A DNA stretch of 37,177 bases, taken from positions 1 through 37,177 of the forward strand of contig JAJPIS010000081.1 in assembly GCA_021324635.1 (NCBI GenBank), read 5' to 3'. A program made the position numbers and the translations under genes. This document shows positions 26,353 through 33,983 of this stretch, one piece after another (the stretch's first letter is position 1; every line of letters begins with the position of its first letter). The notes beneath the pieces were generated by a model that worked only from the letters and a program-made list of their open reading frames with translations, did not search any database and was not told the DNA's origin. This DNA comes from Gemmatimonadota bacterium. GTDB lineage: Bacteria; Gemmatimonadota; Gemmatimonadetes; Gemmatimonadales; Gemmatimonadaceae.

Positions 26353-28155
26353 ATGGCGCAGTTGGACCGTTTCCTGACGGTGATGGTGGCGAACCACGCC
26401 GACTCGATCACGCTCGTCGAGAACGACATCGCCACGCTGCATGTGGAGGGCGTCCCCCGCCCGATCACGCGCCAGCCGCTCTCGGGGCCGCAGCTCCTCA
26501 TGCTGCTCCGCGAGATCGCGCCCGAGCCGATGACCGGCCAGCTCACCGAGGGTGCGGCGACGGCGTTCCGGTACGTGCACGCCGACAACACCTTCGCGGT
26601 CACCACAGCGCGCCGCGACGGCAAGTGGATGGCGTCGATCGGCCTCGCCGACGCGCCGGACGCGATCGACGCCGCCGGCGCGACCCTCACGGTCGCCGCG
26701 CCCGCCGTACCCGCTGCACCGGCTGCACCGGCTGCACCGGCCGCACCGGCCGCACCGGCCGCGTCGGCGCTCACCGCCGACCGCGCGGCCACCAACGGCG
26801 CTGCGAGCCACGGCGCCGAGGCCACGCCGGCGACCCCACGCGTGGCGGCTACCGGCTCGGCTGGCGGCCCGATCACTGCCGTTCGCGCGAACGGTGACGC
26901 GAGCGGTGAGCGGCCACCGCTCGATGAGGCACAGGCCCGGGCGGCGCTGGCCGACATCGATGCCCTGCTCGCGATGCTCGTCGAGAAGGGTGGATCGGAT
27001 CTTCACCTCCGCTGCGGCGAGCCCCCCGTGCTGCGACTCCACGGCGAGATCGTGCGGCTCGATGCGCACGCCCCGGTCGATGGACCGCAGCTCGAGGCGA
27101 TGCTCCGCGCGATCATGCCGGAGCGGAACCGCGAGGAGTACGCCGAGGCGAACGACACCGACTTCGCCTACGAGATCGAGGGCCTGGCCCGTTTTCGCGC
27201 CAATGCCCTGCGGGAGCGGCTCGGGCCGGGCGCGGTCTTTCGCGTCATCCCGTCGAAGATCATCTCGGCCAACGACCTCGGCATCTCGCAGGAGGTGCAG
27301 AACCTCTGCTTCCTGAGCAAGGGGCTGGTCCTCGTCACCGGGCCCACGGGATCGGGGAAGTCGACGACGTTGTGCGGCCTGATCGATCTCATCAATCGGG
27401 AGCGGACCGACCACGTCATCACGATCGAGGACCCGATCGAGTTCGTGCACCGGAGCAAGCGCTGCATGATCACGCAACGCCAGGTCGGGCAGCACACGCA
27501 GTCGTTCAAGTCGGCGCTGCGGGCGGCCCTCCGGGAGGACCCGGACATCATCCTGGTGGGGGAGCTCCGCGATCTCGAGACGGTCTCGATCGCGATCGAG
27601 ACGGCCGAGACGGGGCACCTGGTCTTCGGCACCTTGCACACCACGACCGCGGCCAGCACGGTCGACCGCATCATCGATCAGTTCCCGGCCGACCGGCAGG
27701 AGCAGATCCGGGTCATGCTCTCCGAGTCGCTCAAGGGCGTGATCGCGCAGACGCTCTGCAAGAAGATCGGCGGCGGCCGCGTCGCGGCGCGGGAGATCCT
27801 GCTCGCGATCCCGGCGGTCGCCAACCTGATCCGCGAGGGTAAGACGTTCCAGATCCCGTCGGTGATCCAGACGTCCCGCCGGCTCGGCATGATGACGCTC
27901 AACGACGCGCTCGTGGAGTACGTCGACGCGAAGCAGGTGGAGCCCAAGGAGGCCTACATCAAGGCCCAGGACAAGACGGGCATGCTCATGCTGCTCAAGA
28001 GCCATGGGCACGACGTGGGGTTCGCCGAAACGGACGAGGTGAGTCCCGGGGCAGGGAAGCCCCTCGGCGCCACGCCGCCCGCGCGGCCCACGCCCGCCGC
28101 GCCCACCAAGGGCACGCCGACCCCCGCCGCCTCCCGCGGTCCCCTCAAGCGGTAA
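26353..28155 (+). CDS. PilT-like retraction-type ATPase with duplicated N-domain
   Basis: The 600-residue protein carries a PilT-type secretion ATPase core at residues about 195-560. It has the N-domain GGSDLHLRCGEPPVLRLHGE, Walker A GPTGSGKS (330-337), an Asp-box ITIEDPIEFVH, Walker B region ILVGELRDLETVSIAIE and the His box TGHLVFGTLHTT. Residues 1-100 are a degenerate second copy of the PilT N-domain: PLSGPQLLMLLREIAPEP at 42-59 matches PVDGPQLEAMLRAIMPER at 241-258. An Ala/Pro-rich linker (about 113-190) joins the two. PilT ATPases usually drive pilus retraction, and standard PilT is about 350 residues. No other pilus genes lie nearby, so the partner machine is unknown. The only companion is the 154-residue protein 7 nt upstream. 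The tail (560-600) is low complexity. Confidence 0.9.
   Translation: MAQLDRFLTVMVANHADSITLVENDIATLHVEGVPRPITRQPLSGPQLLMLLREIAPEPMTGQLTEGAATAFRYVHADNTFAVTTARRDGKWMASIGLADAPDAIDAAGATLTVAAPAVPAAPAAPAAPAAPAAPAASALTADRAATNGAASHGAEATPATPRVAATGSAGGPITAVRANGDASGERPPLDEAQARAALADIDALLAMLVEKGGSDLHLRCGEPPVLRLHGEIVRLDAHAPVDGPQLEAMLRAIMPERNREEYAEANDTDFAYEIEGLARFRANALRERLGPGAVFRVIPSKIISANDLGISQEVQNLCFLSKGLVLVTGPTGSGKSTTLCGLIDLINRERTDHVITIEDPIEFVHRSKRCMITQRQVGQHTQSFKSALRAALREDPDIILVGELRDLETVSIAIETAETGHLVFGTLHTTTAASTVDRIIDQFPADRQEQIRVMLSESLKGVIAQTLCKKIGGGRVAAREILLAIPAVANLIREGKTFQIPSVIQTSRRLGMMTLNDALVEYVDAKQVEPKEAYIKAQDKTGMLMLLKSHGHDVGFAETDEVSPGAGKPLGATPPARPTPAAPTKGTPTPAASRGPLKR
26705..26766 (+). repeat. 9-bp tandem repeat in the PilT-like linker
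   Basis: Five to six copies of GCACCGGCT/GCACCGGCC encode Ala-Pro-Ala units in the linker that joins the duplicated N-domains. The frame is preserved by the 9-bp period. Confidence 0.85.
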
Positions 28156-28335
28156 GGAACGGCCGGTTGGATGGTGCCGAGGACAATCGCGTCGCGATTG
28201 CGCCCGGCACCGGGAACACCAACGGCGGGCGGGATGATGGTGCCCGTCGCGGCGCGCGGGACCGTGGGCACGCGGGCGTATGGGGGGCCCAACCACCCCC
28301 GACGGGGGGGGCATCGTGATGCCGCGCGTAGGGGC
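28156..28335. other. Gene-free convergent gap, left part
   Basis: No convincing gene is seen between the PilT-like stop and the 47-bp array. The segment holds the hairpin at 28173-28211, a GTGCCC/GGGCAC inverted repeat near 28234-28271, and a G-run/C-run area near 28281-28311 that includes eight consecutive G. Short open frames here are Arg/Pro/Gly-rich and lack Shine-Dalgarno sites. Confidence 0.6.
28173..28211. terminator. Long hairpin after the PilT-like gene
   Basis: An inner perfect stem CAATCGCG/CGCGATTG with a one-base loop (28184-28200) is enclosed by a second stem GGTGCCG/CGGCACC (28173-28179 with 28205-28211). It starts 17 nt after the stop codon. Position suggests a transcript end or RNA-stabilising hairpin, but there is no T-run. 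A mobile REP-like element is an alternative. Confidence 0.5.
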
Positions 28336-28570
28336 GGCATTCATGCCGCCCGCGATTCGCATCCCACACGGATGCCTGGCCCGGCATTCATGCCGCCCGC
28401 GACCCGCATCCCGCACGGACGCCGTGGCGCCATTCATGCCGCCCGCGATTCGCATCCCGCACGGATGCCCCGGCCCGGCATTCATGCCGCCCGCGATTCG
28501 CATCGCGCACGGATGCCCGGCCCGGCATTTCACCGGCCCGCGATTCGCATCCCACGCGGATGGCCGCCCC
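28336..28570. repeat. Five tandem 47-bp units, each with two inverted repeats
   Basis: Units start at 28336, 28383, 28429, 28477 and 28524, a period of 46-48 bp. Each begins GGCATTCATGCC (arms GGCAT/ATGCC; extended to 9-bp arms GGGCGGCAT/ATGCCGCCC in the first unit). It continues through GCCCGCGATTCGCATCC, a 5-nt loop and GGATGC (6-bp arms GCATCC/GGATGC). The last unit is the most diverged. The whole unit is conserved with no unique spacers, so it is not a CRISPR array. It lies between convergent genes and ends about 30 nt before the stop of the minus-strand gene. Confidence 0.93.
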
Positions 28571-28601
28571 TGCCGGGATTCCGCGCCGACCGGCGGGGCG
28601 A

Positions 28602-30542
28602 TCAGCGCCCGAGGGTATGCAGCGCGATGCGCCAGGTCCGCTGGGTCGAGTCGCGGGCGAGACCGTCGCGCAGGAGCGACACGGCGGTCGTGGTGTCGCC
28701 GGCGCGCAGGTCGAGCGCCGCCAGCGCGGCCCGCGCGCGGATGTGTCCGGGGTCGAGCGCAACGGCGCGGGCGAGCAGCGTGTGGGCGAGCGCAGTGTCC
28801 TGCCGGCGGAGCGCGTTCGCGCCGGCCCGGTAGAGGAGCGACGCGTGATGCGGCGCGAGTGCCACCGCGGCGGCATACTCCACGCCGGCGGCCGCCACGT
28901 GCCCGGAGTCGTCGGCCGCCTCGGCGCACATGTAATGCCCGATGAAGCTCGACGGCGAGCGATCGCGGATCGCCGTGAACGCCGCCGCCGAGTCGTGCCA
29001 GGCGCCGATCGCCGACACCGCCGTCACCGCCCCGACGAGCGCCACGCCGGTGAGCGCCACGGCAAACGTCCCGGCGAGCGTCCGGGCGAGCGTCCGGGTG
29101 GGTGCCCGGGTGGGTGCGACCGCCCGCGGAGCGGCCAGGAGCAGTGCGCGGAGCCGGGCGAGTCCCGCCGCCGGCCCGCGACGCGCGCCAACCCACCCCG
29201 TCGCGACCGCCGCCGCGCCGGGCACGCGTCGGCGCAACAGGGGCCAGATCGGCCATGCAGTCCACGCCCCCCGCGTCCCTCGTGCCGGTCGCGCCTCACG
29301 TGTCCCGGTGCACAGCGCGAACGCGGCCCCGGCGGCGGCCGCGACGGCGACGCTCGGTGAGTACAGCGTGCGGTCGGCGAGCACGACCCCGGTGCGGAAG
29401 AGGAGGTTCGAGACCGGCAGATAGGTCAGGAGCGACAGCGAGGCGATGGCGCCCCACGGGGTGGGGCGGCGCGCGTGGCGCGCGAGCGTCAGGACGGCCG
29501 CGATGACGAGCAGGGCGCCGAGCGCGACGAGCGTCGGGTCGGGATGGAGCGCGACCGCGTCGGGCGGGGAATAGTCGAGCCGCGGCGGCTGCGGAAAGGC
29601 GAGGAGCGCCACCGCCCGCGGCACGGTCGCCAGCGCCAGCAGCGTACCGCCCGCGGGACCGGCGAGGCGGAAGGCGTAGTGCGGGTCGTCACCCCCCAGC
29701 CTCCCGAGCACCAGCCAGCGGGCGATGAGCAGCGCCACCACCGCGGCGGCCGCGCCGTGGGCGAGTCGCCAGGCACGACGCCGGCGCTTGCCCTCCTCGC
29801 CCTCCTCGCCTGGCATCGGGGTGATCGCCGCCGCCCAGACGACGGCCGGCGCCACGACCCCCGTCTCCTTGCTCGCCATCGCCGCCGCCGCGAGCGCGAA
29901 CGCCGTCCACCACTCCGCGCGGCCGCTGCCCGGCGCGTCGCCCGGCGCGTCGCCCGGCGCGTCGCCCGACGCGCGACCCGGCCTGCGGTCCGGCGCGTCC
30001 GTCGGCGCGGTGGCTGCGCCTCGGCTGGCGGGTCGGGTCGCCAGGAGCACCAGCATCAGCAACGCCGCCCCGCACACGAGCTCGGAGCGGCCGACGATGT
30101 TGACCACCGCTTCCGCGTGTACCGGCGTGACCGCGAACCAGACCCCCGCGGCGGCAGCCGCCAGCGGCGACCACCACCGTTGGGTGACGCGGGCGACGAG
30201 TCCCGCCACGGTCGCGTGCCAGCCGATGTTGACGGCATGGAAGAGCACCGGCGTGCCCCCGCCGGCGGCCCACTCCAGCGCAAAGGCCAGGGTCGTCAGC
30301 GGCCGATACAGGAGCTGCTTGTCGTACCAGTACGGCCGCGCCAGGACGGCGGCGAGCGCCGGCAGCCGATGCAGCAGTCGGTCGGTCGCGATGATCGGCA
30401 CGTCGTCGAGCGCGAAGCCGTCGCGGAGCGCGGGCAGATAGAGCGCGATCGCGACGACGGCCGGAAGCAGCCAGACCCACGTCTCGCCCCGCTGCGTCCC
30501 GCCCCGCCCCCGGCGGGCGTCCGCGGGTGAAGAGGTCTCCAT
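28602..30542 (-). CDS. TMTC-like polytopic membrane glycosyltransferase with C-terminal TPRs
   Basis: The roughly 646-residue protein has ten or so hydrophobic segments and a C-terminal tetratricopeptide region (about 520-640: HHASLLYRAGANALRRQDTA, LAHTLLARAVALDPGHIRAR). The membrane part shows the GT-C pattern of TMTC proteins: an acidic FALDDVPII loop (Asp46, Asp47) after the first helix, YRPLTTLAFALEW, and VHAEAVVNIVGRSELV. Eukaryotic TMTC enzymes O-mannosylate proteins; bacterial relatives are mostly uncharacterised, so a protein or glycolipid sugar transferase role is inference. I prefer ATG 30542 to GTG 30548, because a GTGACC-17-TTATCG promoter ends 5 nt before it. Two coding repeats interrupt loops. 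It diverges from typA. Confidence 0.78.
   Translation of the reverse strand: METSSPADARRGRGGTQRGETWVWLLPAVVAIALYLPALRDGFALDDVPIIATDRLLHRLPALAAVLARPYWYDKQLLYRPLTTLAFALEWAAGGGTPVLFHAVNIGWHATVAGLVARVTQRWWSPLAAAAAGVWFAVTPVHAEAVVNIVGRSELVCGAALLMLVLLATRPASRGAATAPTDAPDRRPGRASGDAPGDAPGDAPGSGRAEWWTAFALAAAAMASKETGVVAPAVVWAAAITPMPGEEGEEGKRRRRAWRLAHGAAAAVVALLIARWLVLGRLGGDDPHYAFRLAGPAGGTLLALATVPRAVALLAFPQPPRLDYSPPDAVALHPDPTLVALGALLVIAAVLTLARHARRPTPWGAIASLSLLTYLPVSNLLFRTGVVLADRTLYSPSVAVAAAAGAAFALCTGTREARPARGTRGAWTAWPIWPLLRRRVPGAAAVATGWVGARRGPAAGLARLRALLLAAPRAVAPTRAPTRTLARTLAGTFAVALTGVALVGAVTAVSAIGAWHDSAAAFTAIRDRSPSSFIGHYMCAEAADDSGHVAAAGVEYAAAVALAPHHASLLYRAGANALRRQDTALAHTLLARAVALDPGHIRARAALAALDLRAGDTTTAVSLLRDGLARDSTQRTWRIALHTLGR
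29929..29964 (-). repeat. 12-bp tandem repeat in a TMTC-like loop
   Basis: Three perfect copies of CCCGGCGCGTCG (plus strand) encode Gly-Asp-Ala-Pro repeats in a cytoplasmic or periplasmic loop of the membrane protein. A degenerate fourth copy follows at 29965. Confidence 0.9.
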
Positions 30543-30594
30543 CGTCACGATAACGCATCACTCGGATGGAGGTCACCCGGGCCGGCTATATTCC
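30543..30594. promoter_or_regulatory. Divergent promoter region (TMTC-like gene / typA)
   Basis: On the minus strand GTGACC (30576-30571) and TTATCG (30553-30548) are spaced by exactly 17 nt, with four of six bases of TTGACA in the first box. Transcription would start at or next to the ATG at 30542. On the plus strand TATATT (30587-30592) lies 2 nt before ATG 30595, with no recognisable -35 box. If used, the typA transcript would begin between ATG 30595 and ATG 30601. Confidence 0.5.
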
Positions 30595-32436
30595 ATGGCT
30601 ATGCAGATTCGGAACGTCGCCATCATCGCGCACGTCGATCACGGGAAGACGACGCTCGTCGACAAGATGCTGCGGCAGGCGGGAGCCTTCCGCGACAACC
30701 AGGTCGTCGAGGAGCGGGTGATGGATTCCAACCCGCTGGAGCGGGAGCGCGGGATCACGATCCTCGCCAAGAACACGTCCGTCCGCTGGCACGGCACGAA
30801 GATCAACATCGTCGACACCCCCGGCCACGCCGATTTCGGGGGCGAGGTCGAGCGGATCCTGCGGATGGTCGACGGCGTGCTGCTGGTCGTGGATGCGTTC
30901 GATGGGCCGATGCCGCAGACACGCTTCGTGCTGCGCAAGGCACTCGCCCTCGGCCGGGCGCCGATCGTCGTCGTCAACAAGATCGACCGCCCGGGTGCGG
31001 ACCCCCTTCGCGTGCACGACGAGGTGCTGGACCTTCTCATCGAGCTCGAGGCCGACGAGGCGCAGCTCGACGCGCCGGTCGTCTACGCCTCGGCCCGCGA
31101 TGGCGTGGCGACGATGGATCTCGATGTGCCGCCGGTCGACCTGACGCCGCTCTTCGACGCCGTCGTGCGACATGTCCCACCGCCCCCCGGGAACACGGCC
31201 GGCCCCTTTCAGATGCTCATCTCGACGATCGACCACTCCCCCTACCTCGGACGCCTCGGCATCGGACGCATCGAGCGCGGCACGGTGCACGTCGGGGACG
31301 CGGTCGCGCTCCTCCCGCTCGATCCGACCGAACCGGCCGAACGGTCGCGCGTGACCAAGCTCTACATCTTCGAGGGGCTGGAGCGGGTCGAGGTCCCGTC
31401 GGCCCCGGCGGGCGAGATCGTGGCGCTGGCGGGGCTCGAAGGGGTCGAGATCGGGCTCACGGTGACGGATGTCGAGCACGCCGACCGGCTGGCGGGGATC
31501 GCGGTCGAGGAGCCCACGATCTCGGTCGATTTCCTCGTGAACAACTCACCGTTCGCGGGACGCGAGGGGAAGTTCGTGACGTCACGGCAGGTGCGCGAGC
31601 GCCTCTACCGGGAGCTCGAGCGCAACGTCGCGCTGCGTGTGGCCGACACCGACTCGACCGACACGTGGACCGTCTCGGGACGTGGCGAGCTTCACCTGTC
31701 GATTCTCATGGAGACGATGCGGCGCGAGGGCTACGAGTTCCAGGTCTCTCGGCCCCGCGTGATCACGAAGCATGGCCCGAACGGCGAGCGGCTCGAGCCG
31801 TACGAGGAGCTGGCGATCGACGTCCCGGAAGAGTTCCTCGGGGCGGTGATCGAGAAGCTCGGCGTGCGTCGTGCCGAGATGCTGGAGATGAAGAACCCGG
31901 GACAGGGGCTCGTGCGGCTCCTGTACCGGATCCCCGCGCGCGGCCTGTTCGGGTATCGCTCGGAGTTCCTCACGGACACCCGCGGGACCGGGATCATACA
32001 CCACCGGTTCCTGGACTACGGGGCGTGGGCGGGCCCGCTGGCCGGCCGGTCGCGCGGGACGCTCGTCTCGATGGAGGGGGGCACGGTGGTCGCCTTCGCG
32101 CTCGCGAATCTGGCTGAGCGGGCGACGTTGCTGGTCGGGCCGGGGACGCCGGTGTACGAGGGCATGATCGTCGGCGAGAACTCCCGGCCTGGGGACATGG
32201 ATGTCAACCCGACCAAGGAAAAGAAGCTCACCAACATGCGGACCAAGGCGAGCGACGAGAACATCCAGCTCGAGCCCCCGCGGGAGTTGACGTTGGAGGG
32301 CGCCCTTGAGTATATCGAAGACGATGAGTTGATTGAGGTCACGCCGCAGTCCATCCGCCTGCGCAAACGGTTCCTGAGCGCGAACGATCGGAAGAAACTC
32401 TCGCGAGAAGCCAAGCGGGAACGAGCCTCACTGTAA
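30595..32436 (+). CDS. typA: Translational GTPase TypA/BipA
   Basis: The 613-residue ribosome-associated GTPase has G1 [10 protein letters not shown]2 RERGITI, G3 [15 protein letters not shown]4 NKIDRPGA and G5 YASARDG. Domains II, III and V follow ([21 protein letters not shown]), and the TypA-specific C-terminal domain includes [32 protein letters not shown] and [11 protein letters not shown]. BipA assists 50S assembly and growth under stress. The start could be ATG 30595 or ATG 30601; the second begins [15 protein letters not shown] and would fit a leaderless transcript from the TATATT box. The window also holds the relative lepA. No clear terminator is visible after the stop. Confidence 0.97.
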   Translation: MAMQIRNVAIIAHVDHGKTTLVDKMLRQAGAFRDNQVVEERVMDSNPLERERGITILAKNTSVRWHGTKINIVDTPGHADFGGEVERILRMVDGVLLVVDAFDGPMPQTRFVLRKALALGRAPIVVVNKIDRPGADPLRVHDEVLDLLIELEADEAQLDAPVVYASARDGVATMDLDVPPVDLTPLFDAVVRHVPPPPGNTAGPFQMLISTIDHSPYLGRLGIGRIERGTVHVGDAVALLPLDPTEPAERSRVTKLYIFEGLERVEVPSAPAGEIVALAGLEGVEIGLTVTDVEHADRLAGIAVEEPTISVDFLVNNSPFAGREGKFVTSRQVRERLYRELERNVALRVADTDSTDTWTVSGRGELHLSILMETMRREGYEFQVSRPRVITKHGPNGERLEPYEELAIDVPEEFLGAVIEKLGVRRAEMLEMKNPGQGLVRLLYRIPARGLFGYRSEFLTDTRGTGIIHHRFLDYGAWAGPLAGRSRGTLVSMEGGTVVAFALANLAERATLLVGPGTPVYEGMIVGENSRPGDMDVNPTKEKKLTNMRTKASDENIQLEPPRELTLEGALEYIEDDELIEVTPQSIRLRKRFLSANDRKKLSREAKRERASL

Positions 32437-32599
32437 GCCGCGGCCCGCCGCCTCCTGTCCTCGCGCCCACCGCTCTCGAGCGCACCCCGTCGACCACCGC
32501 ACCCACCGTCTTCCGCTCGGGCATCCAGCCCTCCGGCTGCGCCGCGGCGCGTGTCCTGCGACCACCCCCAACTCACATCTTGTGACGGAGAGCTCTGCT
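32437..32599. other. Intergenic region after typA
   Basis: This GC-rich stretch holds the self-complementary GCGCCGCGGCGC and a weakly pyrimidine-rich area. No T-run terminator and no convincing -10/-35 pair is seen. GGAG at 32587-32590 is a Shine-Dalgarno candidate 9 nt before the ATG of the Asp-rich protein. Confidence 0.4.
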
Positions 32600-33064
32600 A
32601 TGTCGGACCTGTTCGACGCGTCGCCCTTTGGCGCGCCACGGGCGGGTGTCGTGGATGGATCACACAGGGGCGAGGGGCTCACCGCGTTCCTGCACCCGTC
32701 GACGGCAGACGTCGACACACTGGACGGGGCTGCTCCGCATCCCCGCTCGGGCATCGCCTGGGGCATGGCCGACCCGATCCTGCGGAAACGCGCCCCCGAC
32801 GACGAGCCGGACGAGGATGAGGATGAGGATGACGACCTCGACGAGGAGGACGACGACCTCGACGGCGACGAGCTCGACGACGATGACGACCTGGATGACG
32901 AGGATGAGGACGACGACCTCGATGAGGACGACGAGGATCTCGACGAGGACGACGACCTCGATGACGACGACCTCGACGACGATCTGGTCGACCTCGACGA
33001 CGAGTACGACGACACCGACGAAGCGGACCGGCATCGGGGCGGGACCGAGTACGAGCCGGACTGA
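32600..33064 (+). CDS. Highly acidic Asp/Glu-rich protein
   Basis: The C-terminal 99 residues consist mostly of Asp with Glu and Leu in a D-D-L-D-E/D pattern, then a less acidic tail (DRHRGGTEYEPD). Charge is extreme and no domain is recognisable; it is probably disordered. Two starts are possible. ATG 32600 has a Shine-Dalgarno GGAG 9 nt upstream and gives 154 residues with a nondescript N-terminus; GTG 32582 is a third option. ATG 32765 gives 99 residues starting MADPILRKRAPDDEP but has no Shine-Dalgarno. Acidic proteins of this kind are often nucleic-acid mimics, metal buffers or chaperone-like tails; none of these can be chosen from sequence. The bases are repetitive (GAC/GAT/GAG codons), so artefactual expansion should be kept in mind. 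Confidence 0.55.
   Translation: MSDLFDASPFGAPRAGVVDGSHRGEGLTAFLHPSTADVDTLDGAAPHPRSGIAWGMADPILRKRAPDDEPDEDEDEDDDLDEEDDDLDGDELDDDDDLDDEDEDDDLDEDDEDLDEDDDLDDDDLDDDLVDLDDEYDDTDEADRHRGGTEYEPD
32808..33030 (+). repeat. Asp/Glu codon repeat tract
   Basis: Imperfect 6- to 15-bp repeats of GAC, GAT, GAG and CTC codons make up the acidic segment. Both codons for Asp are mixed, which argues for selection on the protein rather than simple recent slippage. Confidence 0.8.
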
Positions 33065-33251
33065 CCCCCGGCGGCGCTGGTCTCCGTCGCCTGTCACCTC
33101 GACATTTTTCCCTTGCGTCGCGATGTAGCGGTGTCCATTTTCGCGACGGACGCCGTATAGCCGCGTCAGGCACGCTGGCTGCACGGATACGAGCGGACAG
33201 GTGCCGCTCCGGCCCCGAAGCGGCCTCGGCGGTCCCGCGACGGGAGGGAAG
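33065..33251 (+). promoter_or_regulatory. Promoter/operator candidate in front of the XRE-GH39-GH144 genes
   Basis: This spacer has the lowest GC content of its neighbourhood. An 8-bp inverted repeat CGTCGCGA (33116-33123) and TCGCGACG (33141-33148) is spaced by 17 nt. A promoter candidate is TGTCCA (33132-33137), an 18-nt spacer and TATAGC (33156-33161); the right arm of the inverted repeat lies between the two boxes. A leader of about 80 nt would then reach the GTG at 33252. The Shine-Dalgarno GGGAGG lies just before the GTG. Autoregulation by the XRE protein is an inference. Confidence 0.5.
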
Positions 33252-33983
33252 GTGATCGCATTTGGCGACCGGGTGCGCCAGGCGCGCCAGCGGATTCGCA
33301 CGCCTGGCGGCGGACGGTTGACGCAGGGCGACCTGGCCCTCGCTGTGGGCGTGGAGCGCAACACGGTGAGCCGCTGGGAGAACAGCGGCGTCCGCCCCAA
33401 GGATCCGCAGGTGGTCCGCAAGCTCGCCGAGGTGCTCCAGGTGTCCATGGAGTGGCTCTTCGCCGAGTCCGAGCCCGAGCTCGGAACGCTGGACCTGGGC
33501 GTGGCGGGGCGCGGCGGCATGGGCGCCCCGTTCGCCGGCGGCGTCGGGTCCGGCTCGGGTGGCGGCGGGGCGCTCGGTGCGGGGCACTACGCGGAGCTCG
33601 GTCCCGGCGGACCGGTGACGGGGCACGGGGCGGGGGTCGGGCTCGGTGGGGCAGTCGGGCGGGGCGGCGGGATGGCGGACCGGCGCGGGCCGTTCGTTGG
33701 CGACCGGCCGGTCCAGGTGCCCTACTCGACGACCGAGGTGCTGGCCCATCGGCTGCCGCCGCGCGCGTACGAGCGTGTGCACGACTACATCGAGCGCGTC
33801 GAGCGCGCCGGGGCGACGTCGGCGCAGGCCGAGGAGTCGGCGCGGGTGCTTCTCGATGCCGCGACCACGCGGCTCCGCGCGAGCGCGCCGCGCGAGCGGT
33901 CGATCGAGACCGTGCTGGCCGACATCGATGCCGCCTGGCGCTATCTCGCGACCGTGCTGACGGATGAGGGTCGCGACGTCTGA
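33252..33983 (+). CDS. XRE-family transcriptional regulator with Gly-rich linker
   Basis: The 243-residue protein opens with a Cro/C1-type helix-turn-helix (LTQGDLALAVGVERNTVSRW, then ENSGVRPKDPQVVRKLAEVL; about 24-75). A Gly-rich flexible linker follows (about 80-150), then a helical C-terminal domain (about 155-243) that may dimerise or sense a ligand. I chose GTG at 33252 because the strong Shine-Dalgarno GGGAGGGAAG precedes it directly and the N-terminus then starts next to the helix-turn-helix; GTG 33201 would add 17 residues of low-quality sequence. It overlaps the GH39 gene by 4 nt (CTGA) and probably controls this cassette and itself through the inverted repeat upstream. Confidence 0.85.
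   Translation: MIAFGDRVRQARQRIRTPGGGRLTQGDLALAVGVERNTVSRWENSGVRPKDPQVVRKLAEVLQVSMEWLFAESEPELGTLDLGVAGRGGMGAPFAGGVGSGSGGGGALGAGHYAELGPGGPVTGHGAGVGLGGAVGRGGGMADRRGPFVGDRPVQVPYSTTEVLAHRLPPRAYERVHDYIERVERAGATSAQAEESARVLLDAATTRLRASAPRERSIETVLADIDAAWRYLATVLTDEGRDV

Noticed and set aside
28336-28570. CRISPR array
   Set aside because: The whole 47-bp unit is conserved with no unique spacers, and no cas gene lies in the window.
28388-28876. Minus-strand small open frames across the 47-bp array
   Set aside because: They translate the repeat itself and have no Shine-Dalgarno; such repeats often produce spurious predicted proteins.
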